Positions 26,187 through 35,556 of a DNA stretch of 64,000 bases are shown here, one piece after another. Origin of the DNA: an uncultured Tateyamaria sp. (GTDB taxonomy: Bacteria > Pseudomonadota > Alphaproteobacteria > Rhodobacterales > Rhodobacteraceae); contig NZ_CANLAG010000006.1 of the NCBI RefSeq assembly GCF_947488715.1, positions 182,001 to 246,000 of the forward strand, in the 5' to 3' direction. The translations under genes were made by a program, and so were the position numbers. Position 1 is the first letter of the stretch. Every line of letters starts with the position of its first letter. The notes beneath the pieces are model-generated. The model saw only the letters and a program-made list of their open reading frames with translations, was not told where the DNA came from and ran no database searches.

Positions 26187-27764
26187 ATGGCAAAAATCGC
26201 CTACATCCTCCTGTGTCACAAGGATCCGGACGCCATTATCAAGCAGGCGGAACGGTTGACTGCGGCCGGCGACTACATGGCGATCCATTTCGATGCGCGG
26301 GCCAATCCGGCCCATTTTGCGGCCATTCGCGGTGCTTTGAAGGACAACCCAAACGTCACCTTTGCGCAACGGCGGATCAAATGTGGTTGGGGCGAGTGGA
26401 GCCTGGTGCAGGCGACTTTGCATGCTGTGGAGGCGGCGGTTGATGCCTTTCCGCGGGCCACGCATTTTTACATGCTGTCCGGCGATTGCATGGCGATCAA
26501 GTCGGCCGAGTACACGCATCGGTTCCTCGATGAAAATGACGCCGATTTCATCGAGAGCTTTGACTATTTCGAAAGCGATTGGATCAAGACGGGGATGAAG
26601 GAAGAGCGGTTGATCTACCGCCATTTTTTCAACGAACGCACGCAGAAGTGGCGGTTTTACACCAGTTATCACCTGCAACAGCGGTTCGGCATCACCCGCG
26701 AGATCCCTGCCGACATCCAGGTGCAGATCGGCAGCCAGTGGTGGTGTCTGCGCCGCCGCACGATCGAGTGGGTTCTGGATTTCACCCGCCAGCGCAAGGA
26801 TGTGATGCGGTTTTTCCGCACCACCTGGATCCCGGACGAGACGTTCTTTCAGACCGTTGTGCGCCACGTGGTCCCGGAGGACGAGATCCGCACGCGCACG
26901 CTGACCTTCCTGATGTTCACGGACTACGGGATGCCCGTCACGTTCTATGACGATCACTATGATCTGCTGCTCAGTCAGGATTTCCTGTTTGCCCGCAAGA
27001 TCAGCCCCGAGGCCAAGGACCTGAAGCGGCGGCTGGGTCTGCTCTATGCGGCGGAGAACGTCAGCTTCCAGATTTCCAACGAGGGGGCCAGCCTGTTCAA
27101 GTTCCTGACGGGCCGGGGCCGGATCGGACGGCGGTTTGCCACCCGATTCTGGGAAACCGAAAGCACATTGGGCCGCAACCGCGAGCTGTTGATCATCGTG
27201 TGCAAGAAATGGCACGTCGCCAAACGCCTGTTGGAGCGCATCCGCGTGATGACCAACGTCCCGGCGATGGAATACCTGTTCAACGAAGAGCATACGCCGT
27301 TGCCCGATCTGGGCGGCATTCAGAACACGCTGGGCAAGCGGACGCGACACCGGCGCGCGTTGATGCGGATGCTGTTTGACTACTACGAGACCGACCGCCT
27401 GATCGTGTGCATGGACCCCGGCAACCTTGATCTGTTGCAGGACTTTGCCGGGGATCGGTCGATCACGCGCATGCTGGAAATCCAGTGCGATTTCACCGAC
27501 GACTACCTCGTCGGGCACGCGATGCGCGTCGGTCTGGCGGGTGAACAAACCGCCCAAGAGACCTTGGAACGGCTGTTGCCCACCATCCGCAACGACATGA
27601 CGTTTGAATCCGACCGCATCCGCGACGCCGATTTCGAACATCTGGAGCGGATGCGTGAGAATGCCGATCTGGATGACAACGCCAAGGCGCTGGCCCGTTT
27701 CCTGACCATGCCAGAGGAAAAAGCGCGCGAGATTGCCGCCGTCGACTACCTGTTTTCCGACTGA
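26187..27764 (+). CDS. Core-2/I-branching glycosyltransferase with DUF5928-like C-terminus
   Basis: A 525-aa cytoplasmic glycosyltransferase. Residues 1 to about 280 match the GT14 core-2/I-branching beta-1,6-N-acetylglucosaminyltransferase fold: AYILLCHKDPDAI, MAIHFDARA, THFYMLSGDCMAIKS, the GSQWWCLRR acceptor loop and IPDETFFQTV. The remaining about 240 residues match, from memory, the DUF5928 extension of Rhodobacterales homologues; its role is unknown. The divergent sulfotransferase and nearby SGNH esterase suggest joint glycan decoration. Confidence 0.8.
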   Translation: MAKIAYILLCHKDPDAIIKQAERLTAAGDYMAIHFDARANPAHFAAIRGALKDNPNVTFAQRRIKCGWGEWSLVQATLHAVEAAVDAFPRATHFYMLSGDCMAIKSAEYTHRFLDENDADFIESFDYFESDWIKTGMKEERLIYRHFFNERTQKWRFYTSYHLQQRFGITREIPADIQVQIGSQWWCLRRRTIEWVLDFTRQRKDVMRFFRTTWIPDETFFQTVVRHVVPEDEIRTRTLTFLMFTDYGMPVTFYDDHYDLLLSQDFLFARKISPEAKDLKRRLGLLYAAENVSFQISNEGASLFKFLTGRGRIGRRFATRFWETESTLGRNRELLIIVCKKWHVAKRLLERIRVMTNVPAMEYLFNEEHTPLPDLGGIQNTLGKRTRHRRALMRMLFDYYETDRLIVCMDPGNLDLLQDFAGDRSITRMLEIQCDFTDDYLVGHAMRVGLAGEQTAQETLERLLPTIRNDMTFESDRIRDADFEHLERMRENADLDDNAKALARFLTMPEEKAREIAAVDYLFSD

Positions 27765-27838
27765 GACGACGCGGCCTCGCGGGCGGGACACATAAAATCC
27801 TCTCGAACACTGGCGGCTGACCCGCTAAGGACGGCGGC

Positions 27839-28954
27839 ATGTCCGACGACGCCCTCACCCTGTTTGCGATCACCTTGCCCGGTCTGGAACAGACCCTTGC
27901 CGACGAAGCGCGCAGTCACGGTTTTGATGTGACGGCGACGGAACCCGGCGGCGTCACCATGGCGGGCGGTTGGTCCGAGGTATGGCGCGCCAATCTGGAG
28001 TTGCGATGTGCGACACGGGTGCTGGTGCGCCTGGGGTCGTTCATGGCGTTCCACCTCGCACAACTCGACAAACGCGCGCGCAAGTTTCCGTGGGCCGATG
28101 TGCTGGACCCGACCGTGCCGGTCAGGGTCGATGTCGCCACATCCCGGAAATCCAAGATCTATCACGCAGGGGCCGCCACCAGCCGGATCGAGACTGCGTT
28201 GACCGAAACGGCGGGGATGCAGGTCGCCGCAGACGCGCCCGTGATCCTGAAAATCCGCATCGACGACAACCGCGTCACCATCAGCGTCGACACGTCTGGC
28301 GAGCCCCTGCACAAGCGGGGCCACAAGGAAGCCGTGGGCAAAGCGCCGCTGCGCGAAACGCTGGCGGCGGCGTTCCTGATGCAATGCGGGTTCGATGGCA
28401 CGCAACCGGTGTTCGATCCCATGTGCGGCTCGGGTACGTTCGTGTTGGAGGCCGCCGACATTGCCGCAGGACTACAGGCCGGGCGGGCGCGACCCTTTGC
28501 CTTTGAGCGCTTTGTCGGGTTCGCGCCGGAGGATATGGCGCAGTTGCGCACGGACGCGCGGCGCGCCGTGCCGCCCGTTCGGTTCACCGGGTCGGATCGC
28601 GACCAAGGGGTCATTGCGATGGCACAGGCGAACGCCGCGCGCGCGGGCGTGTCCGATCTGGTGCAATTCGACACGGGCAATGCGGGTGATGCGACCCCAC
28701 CCGACGGGCCACCCGGTATTGTCATGATAAACCCGCCCTATGGCGCGCGGATTGGCAACAAAAAGGCGCTGTACCCGGTCTACGGACGGTTGGGTCAGGT
28801 GCTGCAAGAACGGTTCAGCGGTTGGCGCGTGGGCATTGTCACCAGCGAGGCGGCACTGGCCAAGACCACCGGGCTGCCGTTTCTGCCCGACGGCCCGGGA
28901 ATCGCGCATGGTGGGTTGCGCGTGCGCCTCTACCGCACCGACGCATTGCGGTAG
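27839..28954 (+). CDS. THUMP-domain class I rRNA methyltransferase (RlmL/YcbY-like)
   Basis: RNA guanine-N2 methyltransferase candidate, 371 aa. A THUMP domain (about 45-160) is followed by a Rossmann MTase with DPMCGSGTFVLEAADIA and catalytic INPPYGAR. It matches the N-terminal half of E. coli RlmL (G2445 of 23S rRNA) but has no fused RlmK domain, like Bacillus YpsC. AAGGACGG precedes the ATG. Monocistronic; ends 43 bp before convergent DUF1523. Confidence 0.88.
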   Translation: MSDDALTLFAITLPGLEQTLADEARSHGFDVTATEPGGVTMAGGWSEVWRANLELRCATRVLVRLGSFMAFHLAQLDKRARKFPWADVLDPTVPVRVDVATSRKSKIYHAGAATSRIETALTETAGMQVAADAPVILKIRIDDNRVTISVDTSGEPLHKRGHKEAVGKAPLRETLAAAFLMQCGFDGTQPVFDPMCGSGTFVLEAADIAAGLQAGRARPFAFERFVGFAPEDMAQLRTDARRAVPPVRFTGSDRDQGVIAMAQANAARAGVSDLVQFDTGNAGDATPPDGPPGIVMINPPYGARIGNKKALYPVYGRLGQVLQERFSGWRVGIVTSEAALAKTTGLPFLPDGPGIAHGGLRVRLYRTDALR

Positions 28955-28960
28955 ATGTCG

Positions 28961-28981
28961 GGTGCGCGTTCACTGCGCACC
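28961..28981. repeat. GGTGCGC hairpin (21-bp class)
   Basis: GGTGCGC (28961-28967), spacer GTTCACT, GCGCACC (28975-28981), in the 43-bp gap between converging genes. The arms match the hairpin at 41172-41192. Confidence 0.5.
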
Positions 28982-28997
28982 GCCTGTTGACGCCCAT

Positions 28998-29648
28998 TTA
29001 ACGCCAGGTGTTCAGCCAGCGGCGGAACCGACCGCGGCGTTCTTGCACTGCATCTCCGGCGGCTTCCCAATTGTCCTGCAACTCTTCGATCCGTGGGTCG
29101 ATCCGCGCCCGCCGGAACCGACGCCACCGCGCCCAGATTGCATAGAAGAACGCCGCCAGCAGAGTGAGCAGGGTGAGCGCGATGATGTTGATCCAGGGGA
29201 TTCCCTTGGGCGCATCCGGCCCGTCCACGGGCTTGAGGCTGATTGCGTTGGCATAGATCGACAGGAGCGGGCTGCGCCAGCCGTAGTGGGTCACGATCAC
29301 CCATTGGGGATCAGCCTTGGTCGACACGACCTCTGCCGCCTCGGCTTGCAGGTTCGAGCTGTCGAGTTTGAAGTAGGGCGGCCAGCCAAAACCCGTGTCC
29401 TCGTTGCGGTAGACGCTGACCCGCCCGTTGGCGCGGGTCGTGGTGATCAGCCGCAGATCGCGGTTGCCCACATCGGTGTCGCCGCTGTCCGCCTGCGCAT
29501 AAAACAGCCGCGACAGGCCCGAGAAATCCTTGCGGATGATCTCTGTCCCCGTGACGCGGACGATGTCCTTTTGCGGCAGGGTATAGTGCAGAAAGGCCCC
29601 GACAAAGACCCAGAAGGCAATCAGAAGTGTCCAGCCGATATAGCGCAT
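28998..29648 (-). CDS. DUF1523 family membrane protein
   Basis: A 216-aa protein of the DUF1523 family, function unknown. One N-terminal membrane helix (about 5-22), a periplasmic domain with TGTEIIRKDFSG and SVYRNEDTGFGWPPYFKLDSSNLQAEA, a second helix (about 150-172) and a basic cytoplasmic tail. The start at 29648 has AAAGGGA 6 bases upstream. It is the last gene of the ten-gene minus-strand operon, 11 bases after a small membrane gene. Confidence 0.78.
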   Translation of the reverse strand: MRYIGWTLLIAFWVFVGAFLHYTLPQKDIVRVTGTEIIRKDFSGLSRLFYAQADSGDTDVGNRDLRLITTTRANGRVSVYRNEDTGFGWPPYFKLDSSNLQAEAAEVVSTKADPQWVIVTHYGWRSPLLSIYANAISLKPVDGPDAPKGIPWINIIALTLLTLLAAFFYAIWARWRRFRRARIDPRIEELQDNWEAAGDAVQERRGRFRRWLNTWR

Positions 29649-29659
29649 GGGGGTCCCTT

Positions 29660-29923
29660 TCAGGCAAAATTCACAAGGTAGATGGTGAGACAAACCAGCG
29701 TCATGGGCACGATATAGACACCCAGGATCAGTTTGCGACGCAGAGAGCTGTCATAGGTGGTCAGCCCCTGCTGGACATAGGTTTCGCGCGGTCCCGCGAT
29801 ATCGCCGGTGTCCCATTCCGCCTCGAGCCGGTCACGGGCGCGGGCGCGGGAATAGAACGACAGCGACACATAGATCACCGTCAGCACCACAAAGGCGATT
29901 AGGAACAGTCTTAGCAGCGCCAT
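29660..29923 (-). CDS. Small two-helix membrane protein
   Basis: An 87-aa protein I do not recognise. Helices at about 4-23 and 63-84 flank a charged loop (RARARDRLEAEWDTGDIAGPRETYVQQG). GGAGGAG lies 7 bases before the ATG at 29923 and overlaps the end of the upstream 445-aa gene, which stops 1 base away, so translation is coupled. Part of the ten-gene operon. Confidence 0.75.
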   Translation of the reverse strand: MALLRLFLIAFVVLTVIYVSLSFYSRARARDRLEAEWDTGDIAGPRETYVQQGLTTYDSSLRRKLILGVYIVPMTLVCLTIYLVNFA

Positions 29924-29924
29924 G

Positions 29925-31262
29925 TCATCTCCTCCGGACTGCGCCCCACGGGCCAACGCGCTGGATCATGTCGCGTGGCGGGGGTGCTGGTTGCTCCATC
30001 GGCGCGTCATGCCCGAAGAGTGCGGCACGGGCACCGGCCTTGTCGGCCTTGTACTCGGCTTCGAGATACTGCGCGACATATTCCTTTTTCGTCTCGGGCC
30101 ATGTGGCATAGGCGGCATAGAAGGCCTGTTTGTGGCAGATGAACAGCTGGCGGACGTCACGCGGGCATAGTTCGGCCAGCAGCATGTTGACCAGATCCAC
30201 GTCCGCTGTGTCCGCGGCGCGCAGGGTGTAGAAATAGGCCGGGTGTTCCGAGCTGATCCGCGGCCACGGCCCGCCATTTTCGGCCCAGTTGACCAGATCG
30301 GCCAGACCGTGAAACGCCTCTGGCAGCAGGTGCGCGTGGTGCCGCGCCAGCATTCGCATGTCGCGCCGTGTCGTGCCCGCGAGGTCCACGCCCGCCCCGG
30401 TCACCGCGTCGATGAGGATGAAATCCATCTTTTGCCGCAGGATCGCCGCCCCGTCGACGCCCCGCGCCTTGACCACCGGTTCGGCCAGGTCGTTGAATTC
30501 GAGGAACTTGGCGATCCGGTTCCGTTCGCTCAGGTCAAAGGTGTATTTGGTCGGAACCCCGTCGGGCTTTTGCGTGGCCGCGATGGTGGCGGGGTGGTCG
30601 AGGGTCTGAAAGATATAGAGCCCGCCGAAATGCGCCGTCCAGAAGTTGCCCTTTTGCACCCGCAGCGGGTCCAGTCGGACGGGGTTGCGCGTGACGTCGC
30701 CCGTCTGTCCGGCCAGTTGGATCATCTCGCCGATCAGCACGTCGTCGAACCAAGCGTCGTCCGCGTTGAGAAACGTGTCGACCTTGGTGGCCAGCGTCGC
30801 CGCATCGCGGACCGCACCGCGCGTGGTATCCGCCTCGACCGTGATGGCGCGGATGTCAAAGAGGCGCGCGGGGTGCGAGATGTCGTAGACGGAATTCACC
30901 AGCTCACCCGCCACCGCATCGCGGGCCGTCAGCGCAAAGAGTGCTGCCTCGTTTTCGGTGATGAACCGTTTCAGGATGCCATGCGAGGTCGAGAATTTCG
31001 CGTCCAGCAGCGGGCATTTGCGCTGTTCGGTGGAGAGCAGGATGAACTGCCGGTTGACCCCGTTATGGTTGAGGTAGAGCGGGTCGCTGAGTTCGTTGCC
31101 CACCTCGGGAGAAAAGCCCGAGATATCCACATAGAAATCGGTGAGGCCCGTGCGCTTGCCCGTCAGATGCTCAAGCGCGCGGTTGTACCGTTCAACCAGC
31201 GCCGGGCTCGCCACGTGGAACAGGTTGCCATACATCAGGCCGCGTTGGATGAGGCGGATCAT
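29925..31262 (-). CDS. Conserved protein of unknown function, DUF6638-like
   Basis: A 445-aa soluble protein. From memory it resembles the DUF6638 family of Rhodobacterales; no enzyme motif is visible. Notable stretches are MIRLIQRGLMYGNLFHVASPALVERYNRALEHLTGK at the N-terminus, SEVGNELSDPLYLNHNGVNRQFILLS-like text near 50-75, and a His-rich LARHHAHLLPEAFHG near 340. The start overlaps the upstream 97-aa gene (ATGA at 31259-31262). The tail is Pro-rich. It belongs to the AAA+ operon. Confidence 0.7.
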   Translation of the reverse strand: MIRLIQRGLMYGNLFHVASPALVERYNRALEHLTGKRTGLTDFYVDISGFSPEVGNELSDPLYLNHNGVNRQFILLSTEQRKCPLLDAKFSTSHGILKRFITENEAALFALTARDAVAGELVNSVYDISHPARLFDIRAITVEADTTRGAVRDAATLATKVDTFLNADDAWFDDVLIGEMIQLAGQTGDVTRNPVRLDPLRVQKGNFWTAHFGGLYIFQTLDHPATIAATQKPDGVPTKYTFDLSERNRIAKFLEFNDLAEPVVKARGVDGAAILRQKMDFILIDAVTGAGVDLAGTTRRDMRMLARHHAHLLPEAFHGLADLVNWAENGGPWPRISSEHPAYFYTLRAADTADVDLVNMLLAELCPRDVRQLFICHKQAFYAAYATWPETKKEYVAQYLEAEYKADKAGARAALFGHDAPMEQPAPPPRDMIQRVGPWGAVRRR

Positions 31263-31552
31263 GTGCGGCTCCTTGCGAGGCGGAAGATGAACGGGGTGGC
31301 CAGCGCCAAAAGCGGCAAGGCAAAGGCGCGGTAGGTGATTTGGAGGTTGAAGCCCACGTAGGACAGGTAGCTGTCGTTGAACAGCAGCAGCGATTCCGAG
31401 ATCGGGATGCCTTCGAACCCCATGGCGGTGTTGATAACAGATTGGGTTAGGAACAACACGGCAGCCGCAGCGAGAAAGCCGAAGGCGCCCCAGCGGACGG
31501 GGAGGACAGTGCCGATGACTAGGGCGACGGTTGTGACGAGAAAGAGGGTCAT
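31259..31552 (-). CDS. Small three-helix membrane protein
   Basis: A 97-aa unrecognised membrane protein with hydrophobic segments at about 3-18, 22-40 and 75-92 and a short basic tail (RLARSRT). The ATG at 31552 overlaps the stop of the 272-aa coiled-coil gene, and its own stop overlaps the DUF6638-like start. Both junctions are ATGA, so the three proteins are probably made in fixed proportion. Confidence 0.72.
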   Translation of the reverse strand: MTLFLVTTVALVIGTVLPVRWGAFGFLAAAAVLFLTQSVINTAMGFEGIPISESLLLFNDSYLSYVGFNLQITYRAFALPLLALATPFIFRLARSRT

Positions 31553-32367
31553 GCGCAATCCTCCCAAATGGGCAAGTCGAGTATCTTTTCAAAGATCTCC
31601 GCGCTTTCATCTATCCTGGTTCTAACAGCGAAGTTTCTGTCGGCTGAACTCAACGTTTGGAAACGATTTGCAGCATCACGGATCCGGCCAGCTATCTCCC
31701 CAAACGTCATTTTGTAATTCGATTTTGTGATGATTGCCTTTCTGTCAATCAAGTCTACAAGTGCCGCATAAACGGACTCCGAGTAATCGTTGATGAAAGC
31801 AAACTTGTCAGCGAGTGCTATCTGATCGGGCACTGACAACAAACAAAGCTTTACCCCAAACCGGTCGCTCCCATTGAAAAAGTATGAGGCAAGGTTCCCC
31901 AAAGGCGGCCCTCGTTTCGCTGAAACGACAATTTCATTCCGATAGCGAATCAGCAATGAGGAGATGAGTTCCAACTCTTCTCGAAACAACAAACCGGCTT
32001 GCAACTCTCTGCGTTGGATCTGTTCATCTTTGAAAATCTCTGCTTGTGCGCCCATAGACTTCGCCATCTCCTGCGTGGCCGCTCTTTGCTCCTGCATTTC
32101 TTTCCGAGTAAGCGTTAGCTCTTCTCTTTGAGCAGCTAACTCCCGACTTTGTAGAAGCACCGTGACGATGATCCAAATGAAAGCTAAAGAGCCTGCGAAG
32201 CCTGCCAGGGTATCACCGATTTCATTTGGTGAGGCCTTCAAAAAAGTGTCAAAACGTTGGGAACACTCACCCATCACATTGCATGTTTCGCCAGCGCCAA
32301 GAAAGAGCGCTAGCGACACCATAATGAGTGAAAACAACACTCCCCAGAAAACCGGATTACGAAGCAC
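31549..32367 (-). CDS. Membrane-anchored coiled-coil protein, low-GC, unknown
   Basis: A 272-aa protein, not recognised. Membrane helices at about 6-24 and 53-72, with two Cys between them (ETCNVMGECSQ). Then comes a heptad-rich coiled coil (about 74-130) and a mostly helical cytoplasmic domain with SSLLIRYRNEIVVSAKRGP and SSADRNFAVRTRIDESAEIF. Base composition is clearly more AT-rich than its neighbours, suggesting later arrival. The GTG at 32367 (GGGGGAGG 9 bases upstream) is preferred over a TTG at 32376. Confidence 0.7.
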   Translation of the reverse strand: MLRNPVFWGVLFSLIMVSLALFLGAGETCNVMGECSQRFDTFLKASPNEIGDTLAGFAGSLAFIWIIVTVLLQSRELAAQREELTLTRKEMQEQRAATQEMAKSMGAQAEIFKDEQIQRRELQAGLLFREELELISSLLIRYRNEIVVSAKRGPPLGNLASYFFNGSDRFGVKLCLLSVPDQIALADKFAFINDYSESVYAALVDLIDRKAIITKSNYKMTFGEIAGRIRDAANRFQTLSSADRNFAVRTRIDESAEIFEKILDLPIWEDCA

Positions 32368-32433
32368 GTGCGCCAACCTCCCCCGGGGCTCCGCCCGTTC
32401 GCGATGGAAACGCTCCCCCGGAGCGTTTCCTGA

Positions 32434-34368
32434 TCATCGCTCACCCCCCAAATACCGCTTCTTCGCCTCTTCCTGCCGCCCAAAGTCGCGCACCATCGCC
32501 TCGATTGCCACTTCATCCGACTTGTCCGCATAGCGGAACTCACTATCGGCATAGCGGTTGATCTCCTGCACAACCATGTCGACCGTGATCGGCACGCGCA
32601 GCTCGGAAATCATCGCCTTCTTGGCGTCGTAATCCTTGAACAGGAACAGCTCGGGGTTCTCCATCCACTCATCCGGCAGCTCGAAATCCATCGCCCGGAC
32701 CTTGACCGCGTCGGTGATGTTCTTGATCGCGCGCCCGGTAAAGCGTTCGTCCGCCTCCTGGATCGCCTTCAAGTACGTGCCCAGCTTGGCAATCGTGTCC
32801 AGATCACCCACTTGCCCATGCACCCGATCAAACACCTCCATCAGCCCGGCCTCGTGCGGGCGCGAATGGCTGTCGAAACTGGCGGCGACAGCTTTCTTGA
32901 TCTCTTGCGCCGAGAACAGCTCATGCGCGCCCATAGGAATGTCGTGGTTCTTGCCCATCAGCAGCGCAAGGATGTCGATGTAATCCTCGCGCGTTTGCGG
33001 CCCGTCCACGAGGAACCGCGCGCCCGCCCGCTGGCGCAGGGCGTCGTCCACGTTCTCGGGATAGTTCGAGAACATGCCGAATGTGCAGTTGCCGCGCACG
33101 ACGGTGTTGGCCCCGGCAAAGCTCTCCATCAGCACGGCGGTGATCTCCAGCTGGCCCGCCGACGACTGGCGGTCGCCGCGCTTGCCAGCCAACTGGTCGA
33201 TGTCGTCAATGGTGCCGAAACCGATGGCGTTCGGGTCCAGCACGTTGTTGATGAACGCCTTGGCGTTCTGGCCGGACTTGCCCTGATAGCTGTCGATATT
33301 GTCGGTGCTCAGGTTCTGGTAGCGGAACGCATAGCCCGCCACCTGACAGTAATCGTTGATCAGCCCCGCCATCATCTGGATCAGCGTGGTCTTGCCCGTG
33401 CCCGGTTTGCCGTCGCCCATGAAGGTAAAAATGAACCCGCCCAGTTCGGCAAAGGGGTTCAGCCGCCGGTCAAAATCATAGGCCATCAGCATCTTGGCCA
33501 GCTTCATGGCCTGATATTTGGCGATGTGGTTGCCCACGACCTCGTGCGGTTTCTTGAAGGTCATGGTGAGGGTCTGGGTCTTGGCCTTGGTGGCCGGTGT
33601 GAACCCCTGAACGGTGAAATCATCCGCCTCTACGTGCCAGCTGGCCCCGACAAAGGCGGCAAGGCGTGGGGCGTTCTGGGCCCGCAGAGCCACCTTTTCC
33701 ATCAGCGCCTCGGCAAAAGCGGTGATGGTGGACACCAGATGCGCATCATCCGGCGCGTGGGTCGCAATGTCCTGGTCCAGTTCCCACAACGCACCGTGCA
33801 GCGCGGTCTGGCCATTGTCGGTCAGCACCTCTTCGACCTCGCCCACGTCCGTGGTCACCTCGGTCTGATGCGCCGACAGCAGGTAGGCCGTCGCGTTGCC
33901 AAAGACATAGGACGTGATCAGCGCCTCGGCGGCGAGCAATTCTGTGAATTCGGTCTTGCGCGCGGCGGGCAGAGCGCCTTCGAGATTGGCGCGTTTCAGG
34001 TCGCCTAGGCCGGAAACACTGGCGTAATTCTCGCCCACGGCCAGAGCAATCGAAATGGCCCGTCGCAACGCATTGAGCGCCGTGGCCTGCACCGGGGACA
34101 TGAGTGCGTCGTCATCATCCGCCCCCTCGATTGTCGCCATCAACTGCACGGCCCCGGTGGGCACGGTGCGGCGTGTGACAAGGCCGGGCGTTGTGGTGCG
34201 GAAACGGCGACGCGTGCCAATGCCAGAGGACCGCTCCACTTCGGGCGCGTCCTTGGCCTTGCCGATGCGCGGCGCGTGGTCAAAGCCCTGAAGCATGGAC
34301 AAAGCCATGGGATAATGAGCCGTAATCTCTTCTTCGCGCAGTTCCATCTGATCTGTTGTCTGGCTCAT
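32434..34368 (-). CDS. AAA+ ATPase of unknown function
   Basis: A 644-aa protein. The N-terminal 300 residues contain no domain I know. The AAA+ module follows: Walker A GDGKPGTGKTT (318-328), Walker B-like GFGTIDDID (383-391), sensor 1 FGMFSNYPEN (430-439) and an arginine-finger region ALRQRAGARF (443-452), then a helical lid. The layout resembles FtsH/MoxR-like remodelling ATPases, but there is no protease motif. It is the only energy-using enzyme of the ten-gene operon. Gaps of 66 and 72 bases separate it from its neighbours. Confidence 0.85.
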   Translation of the reverse strand: MSQTTDQMELREEEITAHYPMALSMLQGFDHAPRIGKAKDAPEVERSSGIGTRRRFRTTTPGLVTRRTVPTGAVQLMATIEGADDDDALMSPVQATALNALRRAISIALAVGENYASVSGLGDLKRANLEGALPAARKTEFTELLAAEALITSYVFGNATAYLLSAHQTEVTTDVGEVEEVLTDNGQTALHGALWELDQDIATHAPDDAHLVSTITAFAEALMEKVALRAQNAPRLAAFVGASWHVEADDFTVQGFTPATKAKTQTLTMTFKKPHEVVGNHIAKYQAMKLAKMLMAYDFDRRLNPFAELGGFIFTFMGDGKPGTGKTTLIQMMAGLINDYCQVAGYAFRYQNLSTDNIDSYQGKSGQNAKAFINNVLDPNAIGFGTIDDIDQLAGKRGDRQSSAGQLEITAVLMESFAGANTVVRGNCTFGMFSNYPENVDDALRQRAGARFLVDGPQTREDYIDILALLMGKNHDIPMGAHELFSAQEIKKAVAASFDSHSRPHEAGLMEVFDRVHGQVGDLDTIAKLGTYLKAIQEADERFTGRAIKNITDAVKVRAMDFELPDEWMENPELFLFKDYDAKKAMISELRVPITVDMVVQEINRYADSEFRYADKSDEVAIEAMVRDFGRQEEAKKRYLGGER

Positions 34369-34440
34369 ATCACTGACCTGCTCTTTTCATCTTGCAAAAT
34401 AAACTCCCCCCGGAGGGCCGATCTGCCACATACCGCTCCG

Positions 34441-35556
34441 TCAGTATCGCAGCACCCGGCCCGAAGGGCTGACCACATATTTGCGCACCGACCCGAACCC
34501 CGGTGGGTTCATCTCTTCGAGCGCCTGGAAGGCGCGTTGGGGCAGGACGATGCTGCGCTCCATCCGCGTGGCGCCCAGGTCCGCACCCCGACCCGAGAAC
34601 GGATCGAGCGCGAACACCTCGCGCTCCACCGACGAAAACCAGCCCGAGCGTTCTTCGATCACCCGTTCGGAGTGCAGGTCTTCTTCGGTCCAGACCAGCG
34701 CCCAGTCTTGCCCTGCGGGCGCGCGGGCGGTCTTGAGCACATCGAGGATCGGACCCGGCTGCGCGGTAAAGGCCGAGGAATACATCGGCCCTGCGTAGAA
34801 CCGCCGCAGGCGTTTGGGGTGCAGGTCGTCAAAGTCCTCGTCAAAGCCCTTGGCGATGGTGACCAGCTTTAGCTGCCCAAGCGATTGCGCCATCAGGTGC
34901 GCCTGCGCCTCGGGCCAGCGGCGTGGGTCCTTGGGCAGGGCGGTGCGGCCTGTGTCCTCCACCTCCATCATGTAGATGACGGGCAGGTTCAATTCGGTGT
35001 CGTAGACGGCCCAGTGGATGCGGAAACTGCGGCGGTTGTCGCTGAGGTTGCCGGTCCACACGATCTGCGGATCGTTGCGGGGCCAGAACAGTTGGCCTTT
35101 CAAAAGGTCTTCGTAATAGAGCCTTTGAGACAGGGCGAATTGCAGCTTGGTGGGCACTTGCCGGTCGCCGATGATGACTTCGACCATCTGCTTTTTCAGC
35201 TCATCCGCAGTGTCGATGCGGTCAAGGTGAACGTCGGCCTGCAAGGCGTCCGACGCCATGGTCAGCAACTCTTCGGCGGCGGGAAAGCCGCTGTGGCGCA
35301 TGTCGATGGCGAGGCTGCCGAAGAAGCGACCGGTGTCGCGACCCACCAGCAGGTATTTCTGCGACAGCGCGCGGAAGGTGAAAGTGAGTTCGGCGATGTA
35401 GCGGGTGAGGATCTTGACCTCGTCCCGGTTCAAATCGCCCTCGGCCTCCATCACGCCCGCGACGCGGCTCAGATGCCCGGTGATCGTCTCGAATTTCTTG
35501 AAGTAGCGGCGCGAGGCGAAGAGGTCGGTGAGGCCTGAGATTTCGGGTTTGGTCAT
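34441..35556 (-). CDS. Conserved operon protein of unknown function
   Basis: A 371-aa soluble protein with no motif I recognise. The N-terminal half is helical (LFASRRYFKKFETITGHLSRVAGVMEAEGD). The C-terminal half is strand-rich and ends in VRKYVVSPSGRVLRY. A central segment FRIHWAVYDTELNLPVIYMMEVEDTG looks like a folded core. It overlaps the 124-aa membrane gene upstream by 4 bases and precedes the AAA+ gene by 72 bases. Probably an adaptor or substrate of the ATPase (inference from position only). Confidence 0.7.
   Translation of the reverse strand: MTKPEISGLTDLFASRRYFKKFETITGHLSRVAGVMEAEGDLNRDEVKILTRYIAELTFTFRALSQKYLLVGRDTGRFFGSLAIDMRHSGFPAAEELLTMASDALQADVHLDRIDTADELKKQMVEVIIGDRQVPTKLQFALSQRLYYEDLLKGQLFWPRNDPQIVWTGNLSDNRRSFRIHWAVYDTELNLPVIYMMEVEDTGRTALPKDPRRWPEAQAHLMAQSLGQLKLVTIAKGFDEDFDDLHPKRLRRFYAGPMYSSAFTAQPGPILDVLKTARAPAGQDWALVWTEEDLHSERVIEERSGWFSSVEREVFALDPFSGRGADLGATRMERSIVLPQRAFQALEEMNPPGFGSVRKYVVSPSGRVLRY

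Noticed and set aside
26076-27791. Long minus-strand frame opposite the GT14-type gene
   Set aside because: Antisense shadow of a well-supported gene, a common effect of GC-rich third positions. No family resemblance.
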